NCBI GenBank assembly: GCA_031254385.1
Contig: JAIRUO010000154.1
Location: forward strand, 1 to 19,977
Length of the DNA stretch: 19,977 bases
From: Treponema sp.
GTDB lineage: Bacteria > Spirochaetota > Spirochaetia > Treponematales > Breznakiellaceae
Reading direction: 5' to 3'
Part shown: piece by piece, positions 7,240-15,434 of the stretch
How positions within the stretch are numbered: position 1 is the first letter of the stretch
Layout: the number at the start of each line of letters is the position of its first letter
Made by a program: the position numbers and the translations under genes
The notes under the pieces: generated by a model
The model's input: the letters and a program-made list of their open reading frames with translations, nothing else
What the model was told of the DNA's origin: nothing
The model's database searches: none

Positions 7240-8885
7240 TATTTCTCTTTTAAATGAAAAATAGTTTCTGAATATGCCGCTTTATCTTTTTCTGTTCTAT
7301 TGAGTACAGGCCTATGAAATTTTTCAACTATGCTCATTCCTGCCTTTTCAGCAATTGAAGGATACAAATTATATTTATCATTGGCAACTAAAAAAACATT
7401 GTAATTATCTGTTAAATATTTTTTACAATTATTTAATACCGCTACAATTCCCTCAGCATAACTTTCTATTGCTATTTTGCCTTGTCCGCGAAATAATGGT
7501 CCAATTTCCAGTTCATCATTCCTTGAGAAACCTAATAAATCATAGGCATAAGCATGTTGTTCGTGATAATCAATTAAACCAACGTAAGGTGGTGAAGAAA
7601 AAATACCATTAATTTTTTTCTTTTCTAGGGTTTTTCCAAATTCCGGCAAGACACATTTTACCTCATTAAATATATTAATTTTACGACTATCACCCACTAA
7701 ACATAATTGATAAGTATTTGTTTTTAATTTAGAAAATGTTAATAAACGTTTGACGGTATCTTTAGAATATGTTTTCCACCATTTTACAATTGAAAATAAC
7801 GGCTTGCATATTTTACCATGTTTACTGCAATAATAAGCAGATGTAACAGGTTCTAACAAGGTAGCCAAATCCGCATGTGTTGTTGCCCGACAACTACGAA
7901 TAGTTCTACTTAGTATTACAAATAGAATGTTTTTGATTGATTCGTCCTTTATTCTTTTGATAATATTATAAATAAAATCTATTTCGTTACGAATTTGATT
8001 AGAATACCATTTATCAAGAAAAGTATCCTTTTTCTCCTGGTGTAAAACAATTCCGTATTTTTTTACTAATTTATTAAATGTTGGTATAAACAACTTCTCT
8101 TTATCATAAGCGTATGTTTCTTCATCTATTTCCTTATTCCTAAGTTTATATTTATATTCCGGAACCGGAAAATATTTATTATTAAATTCATACAATTTTT
8201 CCAATAAACATTTTTCAAAATCCAGTATATTCGACTTTTCAACATATTCTTGCAGAAGATTTGTTATTCTGCTAATTTCTACCTCAAGCTTATGTATATC
8301 GTAATTTTCAACTTTACAATTAGCTATCAAAGCATTAAATATAGAAATATCTATACCTACTGCGTTAATTCCTAACTCTGACGACTGGGTCATTGTCGTT
8401 CCACTTCCGGAAAACGGATCTAAAACTATATCACCTTCATTAAAATAAATATTTTTTTTAAAATTATCCGTATGTTTGTCAAGGAAGTATTCTACCAGTT
8501 GCGGAATAAATTTACCCTTATATGGATGTAATCTATGAACATGTTTTGTTGTCTCAGCCTCTTTATATTGATCAAAAGAGAGTGCCCAATTTAGCTCATC
8601 ACCCAATTTTTCCTTGAAATGTAACTGTCTGGAACCATTATATGATTGATAATAATCATTTAGTTCATTAATAGAAACAAACGTAGTCCCATTTTTTTCA
8701 ATACGACGTATACGCCCGTATTGAATAAGATAAGAGATATTAGAAGTTGTAACACTCTTATGCAAATGGTCTGTTGCCCAAATACTTGCCTCTTTTATTG
8801 TTAACAAATCTTCTTTTTTGTCCAGAATCTCAGGAAAAAGATAATTTTCTTGTTGATGTTTTTCCAATCTTGACATAATATTCAT
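7239..8885 (-). CDS. DNA methyltransferase of the restriction-modification pair
   Basis: A 548-residue S-adenosylmethionine-dependent DNA methylase that should protect the host site cut by the adjoining nuclease. The order of motifs suits the beta class: HPYKGKFIPQL at 120-130, motif I VLDPFSGSGTT at 154-164 for cofactor binding, and catalytic motif IV SSPPY at 430-434. SPPY points to N4-cytosine methylation, though N6-adenine cannot be excluded. The ends are far apart because an insert of about 240 residues (190-425) may form the target recognition domain. Residues 27-80 look like an excisionase/MerR-type helix-turn-helix (LTIKEASIWA ... ISYLIQYGRI ... VSINELNDYY), which could bind its own promoter. 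The alternative start M4 is possible, and neither has a strong ribosome binding site. The gene begins 23 bases after the aminopeptidase stop and is AT-rich. Confidence 0.88.
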   Translation of the reverse strand: MNIMSRLEKHQQENYLFPEILDKKEDLLTIKEASIWATDHLHKSVTTSNISYLIQYGRIRRIEKNGTTFVSINELNDYYQSYNGSRQLHFKEKLGDELNWALSFDQYKEAETTKHVHRLHPYKGKFIPQLVEYFLDKHTDNFKKNIYFNEGDIVLDPFSGSGTTMTQSSELGINAVGIDISIFNALIANCKVENYDIHKLEVEISRITNLLQEYVEKSNILDFEKCLLEKLYEFNNKYFPVPEYKYKLRNKEIDEETYAYDKEKLFIPTFNKLVKKYGIVLHQEKKDTFLDKWYSNQIRNEIDFIYNIIKRIKDESIKNILFVILSRTIRSCRATTHADLATLLEPVTSAYYCSKHGKICKPLFSIVKWWKTYSKDTVKRLLTFSKLKTNTYQLCLVGDSRKINIFNEVKCVLPEFGKTLEKKKINGIFSSPPYVGLIDYHEQHAYAYDLLGFSRNDELEIGPLFRGQGKIAIESYAEGIVAVLNNCKKYLTDNYNVFLVANDKYNLYPSIAEKAGMSIVEKFHRPVLNRTEKDKAAYSETIFHLKEK

Positions 8886-8908
8886 ATATATTAAAGAATT
8901 TATCTTGT

Positions 8909-9991
8909 CTATACCCCAAGTGCCCTTTCAAACTCGATCCTGGGGTCTTCCTTTCCCTTCAAGGTTTTTGCCGCCACAATAAAGGCTCGCAGATTGCTTC
9001 CGGATTTCTCGTACAAATCTTTGAAATAGGTATTACCCTCATAATAAAGAATGTAGAGTTCCAGGTAGGCATTGTTTATTGGCAAGTCGATAAAGCCCCG
9101 GTAGTTTTGGGTCATAAAAACGGAATCGTAGGTAGCTTCAAAACGGATCTTGGCCTGGGCGATTATCAGGTCTTTTTGTTCCAGCTTTTCTTCCCTGGAT
9201 AGAGTGGCGTTTTTATACACCGTATCAAGTTCGGCAATTAAACCACGGATAAAAGCAAGATAGGCTGCCTGATCGGCTCTCCGGGCAATAGCGTCTGTTT
9301 CTGCGTCATCAGTTGTGCTTGCAACACCGCCAACTGCATTGCCCGCAATGCTTTCCATGTAAAGACGTGCGCCTTCAGAGCCAACAAATTCAGCAAGCTC
9401 TTCGTTAAATTGCGCGTGATTTGTTAAGAAAACCGTTGCGTGGAGTAATTCATGAATGATGAGATCCGCCAAATCCCGGAGGGGATAGTCCTTCATAAAT
9501 GAGTACAAGGGATCCTGAAACCAGCCAAGGGTGCTGAACGCATCGACTCCACGTATCCAGACATCAAGGTCTTTCTTCTCTAGCTTTTCTCTTTCTTTGC
9601 GGGCATCTTCAATATTAAAAAAACCTTTATAGGGTACCTTCCCCACTATGGGGAACCACCACTCATGCCTGGTAAAAGAATCCTTTGCGCAGGCAGATAC
9701 TACGGCGGCCAGATAGTTCCGGTCCAGTTGCACATAACGGGTATAATTTTTGCTTTGTCTAAGGCCAAGTTCTTCCATGGCAAAGCGGCGTATATCCATA
9801 ACCTGCATGGCAAAGCGGCGGTCTTCTTCGGAGTCTGCGTTGATAAGGTCTTCCAGAGGGATGGCGCGGTTCAAGTATCCTAGCATGGTAGTACCTTGCT
9901 TGAGTGTATAACAGGCAGAACACAGGGCTGCGCCAATAACTATTAGTGTTATAGCAAGAGGAAAAGGTAGGTAAAAATGTCTTATCATCAT
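8909..9991 (-). CDS. Putative lipoprotein aminopeptidase (zinc metallopeptidase)
   Basis: A 360-residue protein with an N-terminal hydrophobic signal (residues 8-26) ending in a relaxed spirochaetal lipobox CSAC. C27 is the likely lipidated residue, followed by YTLKQG. The peptidase signature is IIHELLHATVF, with H180-E181-x-x-H184 as zinc ligands and catalytic Glu. It is followed by FNEELAEFVG, whose E197 is the probable third ligand, as in gluzincins. This arrangement and the conserved early CY.L.QG stretch match the putative aminopeptidase family PF10023 (DUF2265). It probably acts on peptides in the periplasm. AGGAGG lies 1 base before the first ATG and 4 before the second, so translation may begin at 9988. 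The restriction-modification genes follow directly and may share its transcript. Confidence 0.82.
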   Translation of the reverse strand: MMIRHFYLPFPLAITLIVIGAALCSACYTLKQGTTMLGYLNRAIPLEDLINADSEEDRRFAMQVMDIRRFAMEELGLRQSKNYTRYVQLDRNYLAAVVSACAKDSFTRHEWWFPIVGKVPYKGFFNIEDARKEREKLEKKDLDVWIRGVDAFSTLGWFQDPLYSFMKDYPLRDLADLIIHELLHATVFLTNHAQFNEELAEFVGSEGARLYMESIAGNAVGGVASTTDDAETDAIARRADQAAYLAFIRGLIAELDTVYKNATLSREEKLEQKDLIIAQAKIRFEATYDSVFMTQNYRGFIDLPINNAYLELYILYYEGNTYFKDLYEKSGSNLRAFIVAAKTLKGKEDPRIEFERALGV

Positions 9992-10013
9992 GCCTCCTAG
10001 TTAAATATACACC

Positions 10014-10044
10014 ATAATATTCAGAAAATATTGTAAGGAGTCAA
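10014..10044 (-). promoter_or_regulatory. Candidate promoter of the aminopeptidase gene
   Basis: On the minus strand, TTGACT (10044-10039) and TATTAT (10019-10014) are separated by 19 bases, which is longer than ideal. They precede the AGGAGG ribosome binding site. The gap 9992-10095 separates two divergent genes. Confidence 0.4.
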
Positions 10045-10095
10045 GAATAACCACTTGAGTATTTACCTTTATAAGGGTATGTTGGTTCTATAATC

Positions 10096-10803
10096 ATGAA
10101 ACAAATTACCGGGAAAACTATACCCTTTCTATTGTGTTTTATCTTTTTTGCCGTATTTGTAAAACAAGTGCAGGCCCAGGAAATTGTTACAGCCGACCGA
10201 TACATGGAAATTCTATCGGAGCGTTACGCGGCTATCAATGATTACGAAGCCCAAATTGTCATACGGTCAGGCAGTTCAGATATGACAGGAAACCTCAGTT
10301 TTCTTAATCCCTCTTTTCTCCGTATAGATTTTACCCGTCCAGCAGAACAGGTTATCTGTTTCAACGGGGAACTGATGACCGTATATCTTCCTGAATACAG
10401 GGTTGTGCTGAATCAGGAAGTAACTCCACAGCGTTCCACTGGCGCAACAGGAGCTTCCCTGGCCTCGGCCCAGGGGCTTATCCTGATGAGGAGGAATTAT
10501 ATTCCTTCCTTTGTTTCCGGGCCTGACCCCATACCATTGGACGAGGGATCTAGAGAGCTGGTGGTAAAAATCAGGCTGACCCGGCGTGTTGCATCGGAAG
10601 GTTTTAGGGAAATCATTTTGAGTGTCAATCCGGATACGCGCCTGATTCGGCGTGTAGAAGGAAGAACAATTGCAGATGCACTAGTGCGTTTTGATTTCAC
10701 TAATATCAGAACTAACCTGGGGATTCCTCCGGGGCGTTTTATTTATGATTCGCCTGCGTCTGCTAATATGGTCAATAACTTTCTGTTCCGGGATACCGAT
10801 TAG
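10096..10803 (+). CDS. LolA-like outer-membrane lipoprotein carrier
   Basis: A 235-residue periplasmic protein. A signal peptide spans residues 1-27, with a hydrophobic core from 9 to 22 and likely cleavage at VQA|QE. The mature part resembles the LolA/LolB-like half-barrel. It begins with RYAAINDYEAQIVIRSG, continues with GNLSFLNPSFLRIDFTRPAEQVICFNGELMTVYLPEYRVV at about 65-105, and later has FREIILSVNPDTRLIRRVE. These correspond to the LolA pattern of a strand, a rxPgxlRxdf segment and an sdGexlwxY segment. The expected role is carrying lipoproteins across the periplasm. The family is diverse, so a different lipid or lipoprotein cargo is possible. It lacks a Shine-Dalgarno sequence. It is the first gene of an apparent three-gene operon and lies 17 bases before the next. 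Confidence 0.78.
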   Translation: MKQITGKTIPFLLCFIFFAVFVKQVQAQEIVTADRYMEILSERYAAINDYEAQIVIRSGSSDMTGNLSFLNPSFLRIDFTRPAEQVICFNGELMTVYLPEYRVVLNQEVTPQRSTGATGASLASAQGLILMRRNYIPSFVSGPDPIPLDEGSRELVVKIRLTRRVASEGFREIILSVNPDTRLIRRVEGRTIADALVRFDFTNIRTNLGIPPGRFIYDSPASANMVNNFLFRDTD

Positions 10804-10820
10804 GGCCGGAGGGGGATTTC

Positions 10821-11912
10821 GTGGAATCACTTGGAAATATGCTAAAAAAAGCCCGTGAAGCAAAAGGGTATACTATAAGTGATGTAAGCGATCAAACCAA
10901 CATAGCCATCCGTTTTCTGGAAGGATTGGAGCGGGAGGATTTTTCCGTATTTCCGGGCGAAGCTTATGCTTTAGGTTTCCTTAAGAATTATGGGCTTTTT
11001 CTGGAACTGGATACTAATGAACTTCTTTCCCTGCATCGGGCCATAAAGATACAAGAACAGCCTGTTCCTGTTGAACAGCTATTAAGATCGCCTTCTTCGG
11101 TTCCTAAAGTACTGGCTATTATTGGAATTATTATCTTGGTTTTAGGCTTGGGCGCAGGCGGTTACTGGTTTATCTCCAATCTTCCGGCGCCGAGTACTGC
11201 TGAACCTACTCCGGTTCGTAGGCCCCAGGAATACACCATGAACATAGATTCCATGGAACGTAGGTTTTATCCCGGAGATACTATTCTTGTTCCTTTGGGA
11301 AACAATATCTACAAACTGGAATTATCAGGCTTAAGCGATACGGTCAATCTTGCTACTCCCACAGGGCCGGTTCGTCTGGATTTGAGCCAGGAAGCAATGG
11401 TAGATCTTGATAATGATGGTATAGCGCAAATCCGCATTATCGTGGCGGATTTTGCAAGAAACGACAGTAATGCCGGGGCTTTGCTCCGCTTCGAGCTGTC
11501 GCAGCTTGCCTCGTCCGATGTACCTCAGGCAATATTCACTGAAGAAATTGGTCAAAGTATTGCTTCCGCTACTCCGCCGATAGTATTATTCAATTCCCCC
11601 AATGCCTATCCCTTTACCCTTCAGGCAGTGTTCCAGGGCTATTGTCTTTTCCGCTGGGAAATTCTTTTTGAGAGGGACAGGCCAGGCCGGAATGAACAGT
11701 ATTTTCAAAATTCCAATGAACTGACTATCCAGGCCCAGAACGGTATACGCCTGGGCTTGTCCAATGCCAATGCGGTAAGGCTCCAGGTAATAGGCGGTGG
11801 CAGAACTGTTCCTCTGGAAGCGGGCGGCCCCGGAGAGGTTGTTGTAGCCGATTTGCGTTGGATTAGGGACGAAGAAAACCGCTATCTGCTGGTTTTTTCC
11901 CGCCTAGAATAG
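10821..11912 (+). CDS. RodZ-like protein: HTH domain, one membrane span, extracytoplasmic domain
   Basis: A 363-residue protein starting at GTG 10821, set by GGAGGGGG at 10808-10815. Residues about 5-70 form an XRE-type helix-turn-helix of the HTH_25 class found in RodZ: LGNMLKKAREAKGYTISDVS, then TNIAIRFLEGLERED and PGEAYALGFLKNYG. A linker leads to a single membrane span at about 96-118. A Pro-rich stretch (122-137) follows, then a large extracytoplasmic beta-rich region of about 225 residues. RodZ ties MreB filaments to the wall-synthesis machinery, and this protein may have a similar cell-shape role. The outer domain is longer than in E. coli RodZ and not clearly recognisable, so a signalling or envelope-sensing role is also possible. 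Confidence 0.75.
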   Translation: MESLGNMLKKAREAKGYTISDVSDQTNIAIRFLEGLEREDFSVFPGEAYALGFLKNYGLFLELDTNELLSLHRAIKIQEQPVPVEQLLRSPSSVPKVLAIIGIIILVLGLGAGGYWFISNLPAPSTAEPTPVRRPQEYTMNIDSMERRFYPGDTILVPLGNNIYKLELSGLSDTVNLATPTGPVRLDLSQEAMVDLDNDGIAQIRIIVADFARNDSNAGALLRFELSQLASSDVPQAIFTEEIGQSIASATPPIVLFNSPNAYPFTLQAVFQGYCLFRWEILFERDRPGRNEQYFQNSNELTIQAQNGIRLGLSNANAVRLQVIGGGRTVPLEAGGPGEVVVADLRWIRDEENRYLLVFSRLE

Positions 11913-11922
11913 AATTCCTGCA

Positions 11923-13386
11923 ATGCGTTATTTTCTCGATCCCTTTGGCTGTGCCAAAAATCAGGTTGACGCGGAAAACATGATGGCCAGCCTTAATCGT
12001 GCTGGCTGGGCAGCTTCCGGGCCGGAAGAGGCCGATCTCATTATCATCAATTCGTGTGGTTTTATTGAAAGTGCCAAACAGGAATCCATTAACGCGGTAC
12101 TGGCCTGGCGCAAGCTCTACCCGAAAAAAAAGATACTCCTTGCGGGCTGCCTTGCCCAAAGATACGAAAAAGAACTGAAAGAAGCCCTGCCCGAAGCGGA
12201 CTCTTTTTTTGGCGTCGATGACTTATCAGGCATTGTTAAAGCCGCGCAGGAAACGGTTGCAGGTGGCATGGTATACTCAACCGAGCCGCATAGCGGCGTC
12301 GTATCAACGATACGCGGTTCCCCTCTTGATGCCGCTGTTTCCCCGGCATATGACGAACGCACAGCGTTCGTCCAAGCTGAAAATCCGCAGGGACGCGGAT
12401 TTTCAGCAAAGGTGACTGTCACCAATTCTAGGCCGATCCTTTCGCTTCCAGGGTCGGCTTATGTCAAGATTAGCGAAGGCTGCGATAACAGGTGCAGTTT
12501 TTGCGCAATTCCGCTGATCCGGGGCAACTTAAAAAGCAGGGGCCTTTTAGAGATAAAAGATGAGTGTAAACAACTTTTGGATAGGGGAATTAAGGAGCTA
12601 TGTATAATAGCCCAGGATATAGCTTCTTATGGCAAGGATTTTGGTTTGGTCAGTGATAAAAAAATATCTTTGCAAAATTCGGCTTTGGCGAATTCGGCCT
12701 TACCGGAACTGCTTGGAGAGATTTCCCGCCTAAAAGGGGAGTTTTGGGTACGCTTGCTATACATTCATCCTGATCACTTTCCATTGCCTATTCTGGACCT
12801 AATGAAGAAAGACAGCCGTTTTCTTCATTATTTTGATCTGCCCTTTCAGCATGGCTCGGAAAGGATATTGCGCCTTATGAACCGCAAAGGAAATGCAGAA
12901 GAATACCTTGCGCTTATTGGAAAAATACGCAGTACTTTCCCTGATGCGGTTTTACGTTCAACCTTTATGACTGGGTTTCCCGGAGAAACCGATGAGGACT
13001 TCGATGCGTTATTAGATTTCCAGAAACAGGCCTCTTTAGACTGGGCAGGGTTTTTTGTCTATTCCAGAGAAGAAGATACCCCTGCCTTCTCCATGAAACC
13101 TAGAGTTTCAAAAAAGCTTGCACTTCAGCGGAAACAGTTGCTTGAAGAAGCCCAAGTCCTCATCACAGAAAAACAAATGGATCGTTTTGTGGGTCGTGAC
13201 TTTACTGTCCTTGTGGAAGAAAAGGTAGAAGGCGAAGAAGGACTATGGCTTGGACGCCTTCCTTGCCAAGCCCCGGATATTGACGGCTCTGCGGTAATTA
13301 GCTGCGACGGCGAACTAAAGCTTGGCAGCCTTGTCAAAGGCAGGGTCTTTAACCGGGCTGGGTTTGATCTGGAAGTGAAGGTGTAG
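11923..13386 (+). CDS. rimO: Ribosomal protein uS12 methylthiotransferase RimO
   Basis: A 487-residue radical-SAM enzyme that adds a methylthio group to a conserved aspartate of ribosomal protein uS12. The N-terminal MTTase domain carries cluster ligands C10 (DPFGCAKNQVDAE), C45 (NSCGFIESA) and C76 (AGCLAQRY). The radical-SAM motif C187-x3-C191-x2-C194 (SEGCDNRCSFC) follows. DLPFQHGSERILRLMNR and RSTFMTGFPGETDEDF are RimO hallmarks. A TRAM-type domain occupies about 420-487. It is longer than E. coli RimO (441), largely because the linker between the two cluster domains (about 120-178) is about 30 residues longer. DNA for residues 144-167 of this linker is three hairpins in a row. ATG 11923 is 10 bases after the preceding stop and lacks a clear ribosome binding site, suggesting coupled translation. 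Confidence 0.95.
   Translation: MRYFLDPFGCAKNQVDAENMMASLNRAGWAASGPEEADLIIINSCGFIESAKQESINAVLAWRKLYPKKKILLAGCLAQRYEKELKEALPEADSFFGVDDLSGIVKAAQETVAGGMVYSTEPHSGVVSTIRGSPLDAAVSPAYDERTAFVQAENPQGRGFSAKVTVTNSRPILSLPGSAYVKISEGCDNRCSFCAIPLIRGNLKSRGLLEIKDECKQLLDRGIKELCIIAQDIASYGKDFGLVSDKKISLQNSALANSALPELLGEISRLKGEFWVRLLYIHPDHFPLPILDLMKKDSRFLHYFDLPFQHGSERILRLMNRKGNAEEYLALIGKIRSTFPDAVLRSTFMTGFPGETDEDFDALLDFQKQASLDWAGFFVYSREEDTPAFSMKPRVSKKLALQRKQLLEEAQVLITEKQMDRFVGRDFTVLVEEKVEGEEGLWLGRLPCQAPDIDGSAVISCDGELKLGSLVKGRVFNRAGFDLEVKV
12352..12372. repeat. Hairpin 1 in the rimO linker (9-base perfect arms)
   Basis: GACGAACGC (12352-12360) and GCGTTCGTC (12364-12372) flank ACA. The hairpin is translated in frame as part of the RimO linker. 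Confidence 0.85.
12376..12407. repeat. Hairpin 2 in the rimO linker (13-base perfect arms)
   Basis: GCTGAAAATCCGC (12376-12388) and GCGGATTTTCAGC (12395-12407) flank the loop AGGGAC. It begins 3 bases after hairpin 1 ends. A perfect 13-base stem inside a coding region is unlikely by chance. Confidence 0.88.
12411..12423. repeat. Palindrome GGTGACTGTCACC in the rimO linker
   Basis: Arms GGTGAC and GTCACC flank a single T, 3 bases after hairpin 2. It differs from the core at 919-931 (GGTGCCAGGCACC) only at one arm position, its partner and the centre. Confidence 0.75.
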
Positions 13387-13397
13387 GTATCTGCATA

Positions 13398-13637
13398 TTA
13401 GTTCTCGTTAATTATATTGTCATATTTTTTGTTTTCTTGTTCCAGTAATTTGATTTGATAATTCTGTTTCTCTATTTCGAGTTCCAAAATTTCTTTTTGA
13501 TACTTTAACTTTTCCAGTTCCACTTCTCTTTTGTGCCTACTGTTTTTTCGAACTGCTGTAATAATCATAGATGGCAGTACAACGAATAACGCGACTATTG
13601 CAACTATAGTAGCAGCAGTTCCGTTAATAAACCCCAT
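13398..13637 (-). CDS. Small membrane protein with coiled coil (unidentified)
   Basis: A 79-residue protein. Residues about 7-27 form one membrane span (TAATIVAIVALFVVLPSMII), followed by a basic RKNSRHKR stop-transfer segment. A Glu/Lys/Leu-rich coiled coil from about 38 to 72 faces the cytoplasm by the positive-inside rule. The ATG is preceded by GGAGAGA. The layout recalls small phage-shock PspB-like proteins, but no family signature is certain. It is convergent with rimO, leaving 11 bases between the two stop codons. Confidence 0.68.
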   Translation of the reverse strand: MGFINGTAATIVAIVALFVVLPSMIITAVRKNSRHKREVELEKLKYQKEILELEIEKQNYQIKLLEQENKKYDNIINEN

Positions 13638-13662
13638 TTTCTCTCCGTATTGCTGTTATATT

Positions 13663-13696
13663 AAAAGGAGACCGTCCAAATTAGTGAACGGTCTCC
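13663..13696 (-). terminator. Second hairpin with T run downstream of the solute-binding-protein gene
   Basis: Perfect 9-base arms GGAGACCGT (13667-13675) and ACGGTCTCC (13688-13696) flank a 12-base loop. On the minus strand the stem is followed by TTTTAAT, so it can serve as a backup terminator for the gene ending at 13761. It lies 26 bases upstream of the small membrane-protein gene. Confidence 0.55.
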
Positions 13697-13722
13697 AAAC
13701 CTAAAACTTAGCTTGTTTTTTC

Positions 13723-13742
13723 AAAAACCCTGAGGAACAGGG
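13723..13742 (-). terminator. Intrinsic terminator of the solute-binding-protein gene
   Basis: On the minus strand, CCCTG, loop TTCCT and CAGGG are followed directly by TTTTTG, starting 18 bases after the stop codon. A competing 7-base stem (AACAGGG at 13736-13742 with CCCTGTT at 13756-13762) overlaps the stop codon. Confidence 0.6.
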
Positions 13743-13760
13743 CTCTGTAACAAGACCCTG

Positions 13761-15377
13761 TTAGCGCCTGTTGAAACGATCTAAGGCTGCGTTCTGGATG
13801 GCAATGGCCCGGGCAATATTCATCCTGTTGATGGCATTCACGTAGTTGTTCCAGGTAGTGTCATTGACGGGATCGGTTCCCAGAAGCCATCTTGCTGTTT
13901 GCTCATCAACAAAGGTGGTGATTTCCTGCATGATGGAGGCGTACTCTTGGCTTTCTGCCTGGGTAGGAGTAACAGCGGGCATAAAGTAATTGGTAGCACC
14001 AGGGAGGATATAATTCGTAAGAGCCTGAGCCTGTTCAGGCAGGGCGTAATACTGTTCAATATAGCCTTTATCCTGAACAAAGGGACCTGCCATGGGGCCG
14101 CGAGCAACGGAGCTCAAAGCCTGTGCAAGGGGCCACTTGTTGGGGCCGCCTGCCATTAATTCAGGTGTCCAGGTCGGATAGTTGTTTACCATGTTCCAGG
14201 CTACGCCTTGTTGGCCAAAGTTATACACATTGTGGCCCTCGGCAGAGTATCCATAGTCTAGGAAACGGGCGGCGAGTTCTACGTTCTTGCTCGTATAGCT
14301 GATAGCCGGGCTGTCCTGGCCGGAGTAATCCTGATTGGGGATAGAGTATATCAGCCTGTCCCCACGGTTCCGTACGGGATATTGCAGGGCGATGATCTCG
14401 TACCTGGGTTCATTGGGCCTGGTTCCTTCTGTCCAAGTTCCCATACCGCTTCCTACAGAAGCTACTGTAGCGCCGGCTGTTCCGGTCATCATCTTCTGAT
14501 TCTGCTGGGCTGTCTGGACAGACATAATATCCCGGTCAATCAGGCCCTCTCTGTACCACTGGGCCATGGTCGTTATCCAATCGCGGTAACCTTGTTCAAT
14601 CTGACCAAAGTGTACCCTGTTATCAGTGTGGCTAATATACATCCCATTAAGGATATTGAAGGTGGGCATGAACATACGGTTCCTGTTGCTCCAAACAATG
14701 GTAAACGGCGAAGCAACGTTCTTTCTGTCCCTAAAAGCCACAAGTGCGTCATGCCATTCCTGAAGGGTCTGCGGAGGCTGAAGCCCCAAATCGTCCAGCC
14801 AGTCCTTGCGGATCATAAGGCCCTGGGAATAGAGGAGTTTTTCATCACCTCGGATAAAGGGGAAAACGTAGTATTGGCCTTCATCGGTCTTTACCGCCCG
14901 GTTCCATGTGGGATTGGCTGCAAGGACTCTTTTCAGGTTTGGTGCCCATTTGTCAATAACATCCTGCAAGGGAAGGATGGTTTGGTCATCAAGAGCCTTT
15001 CCAGGGCCGCCTGCTATGGTTACCCAGTTGTACTCAATAATATCCGGCATATCGCTCCCTGCGGCAATCATCAGGTTAAATGCCTCTTGAACGACAGCGC
15101 TACTGTTTCCGGCAGGGTGTTCAAAGATTACATTGACCCCAGTCCGCCTGAGTAGTTCCTGACCAAATGGGCTCGACCCAAAGTTTGTGTAATTAGCGCT
15201 TATGTTGCTGTGCAGGGACATCCAATACCGCAACGTATCAGGACTGCTAATGGGATACTGCCCCACAGGGGTTGAGATTGACGATGTGCTGGTAGCTGCG
15301 CTGTCCTTTTTACAGGAAATAAAAAATACTCCCACCAGTATTAATAATACCAGTACACAGGGAATAATTTTTTTCAT
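13761..15377 (-). CDS. Solute-binding lipoprotein of a CUT1/LplA-type carbohydrate ABC importer
   Basis: A 538-residue extracytoplasmic binding protein. The start is ATG 15377, with GGAGGT 4 bases upstream; an in-frame TTG at 15389 is inside that site and was rejected. The lipoprotein signal is MKKII followed by a hydrophobic core and FFISC, giving lipidated C22. A Ser/Thr-rich linker follows. The body shows the type 1 family 1 binding-protein pattern: DMPDIIEYNW, PLQDVIDKWAPNLKRVL, GLMIRKDWLDDLGLQPPQTLQEWHDALVAFRD, and a late NVELAARFLDYGYSAEGHNVYNFGQQG. These match LplA-like proteins that pair with LplB and YtcP permeases. The ligand is probably a glycan, but its identity cannot be read. 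It diverges from its permease genes across a shared control region. Confidence 0.88.
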   Translation of the reverse strand: MKKIIPCVLVLLILVGVFFISCKKDSAATSTSSISTPVGQYPISSPDTLRYWMSLHSNISANYTNFGSSPFGQELLRRTGVNVIFEHPAGNSSAVVQEAFNLMIAAGSDMPDIIEYNWVTIAGGPGKALDDQTILPLQDVIDKWAPNLKRVLAANPTWNRAVKTDEGQYYVFPFIRGDEKLLYSQGLMIRKDWLDDLGLQPPQTLQEWHDALVAFRDRKNVASPFTIVWSNRNRMFMPTFNILNGMYISHTDNRVHFGQIEQGYRDWITTMAQWYREGLIDRDIMSVQTAQQNQKMMTGTAGATVASVGSGMGTWTEGTRPNEPRYEIIALQYPVRNRGDRLIYSIPNQDYSGQDSPAISYTSKNVELAARFLDYGYSAEGHNVYNFGQQGVAWNMVNNYPTWTPELMAGGPNKWPLAQALSSVARGPMAGPFVQDKGYIEQYYALPEQAQALTNYILPGATNYFMPAVTPTQAESQEYASIMQEITTFVDEQTARWLLGTDPVNDTTWNNYVNAINRMNIARAIAIQNAALDRFNRR

Positions 15378-15409
15378 TTTTACCTCCAAATTAAATAGAT
15401 TTAAAATTA

Positions 15410-15426
15410 TTGGACAAAATATCCAA
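15410..15426. promoter_or_regulatory. Small palindrome in the divergent sugar-locus control region
   Basis: TTGGA (15410-15414) and TCCAA (15422-15426) flank 7 A/T-rich bases. It lies just downstream of the predicted start of the minus-strand transcript, a usual place for a repressor operator. The arms are short, so this is only a candidate. Confidence 0.3.
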
Positions 15427-15434
15427 CTTATAAT

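Noticed and set aside
13736..13762. AACAGGG/CCCTGTT stem as the main terminator of the solute-binding-protein gene
   Set aside because: It overlaps the stop codon and lacks a directly following T run on the minus strand. The CCCTG/CAGGG stem at 13728-13742 with TTTTT is the better candidate.
14382..15155. 257-codon plus-strand frame
   Set aside because: It is fully antisense to the solute-binding-protein gene, whose protein has a complete lipoprotein signal and family pattern. The antisense product is Cys/His/Pro-rich without any domain.
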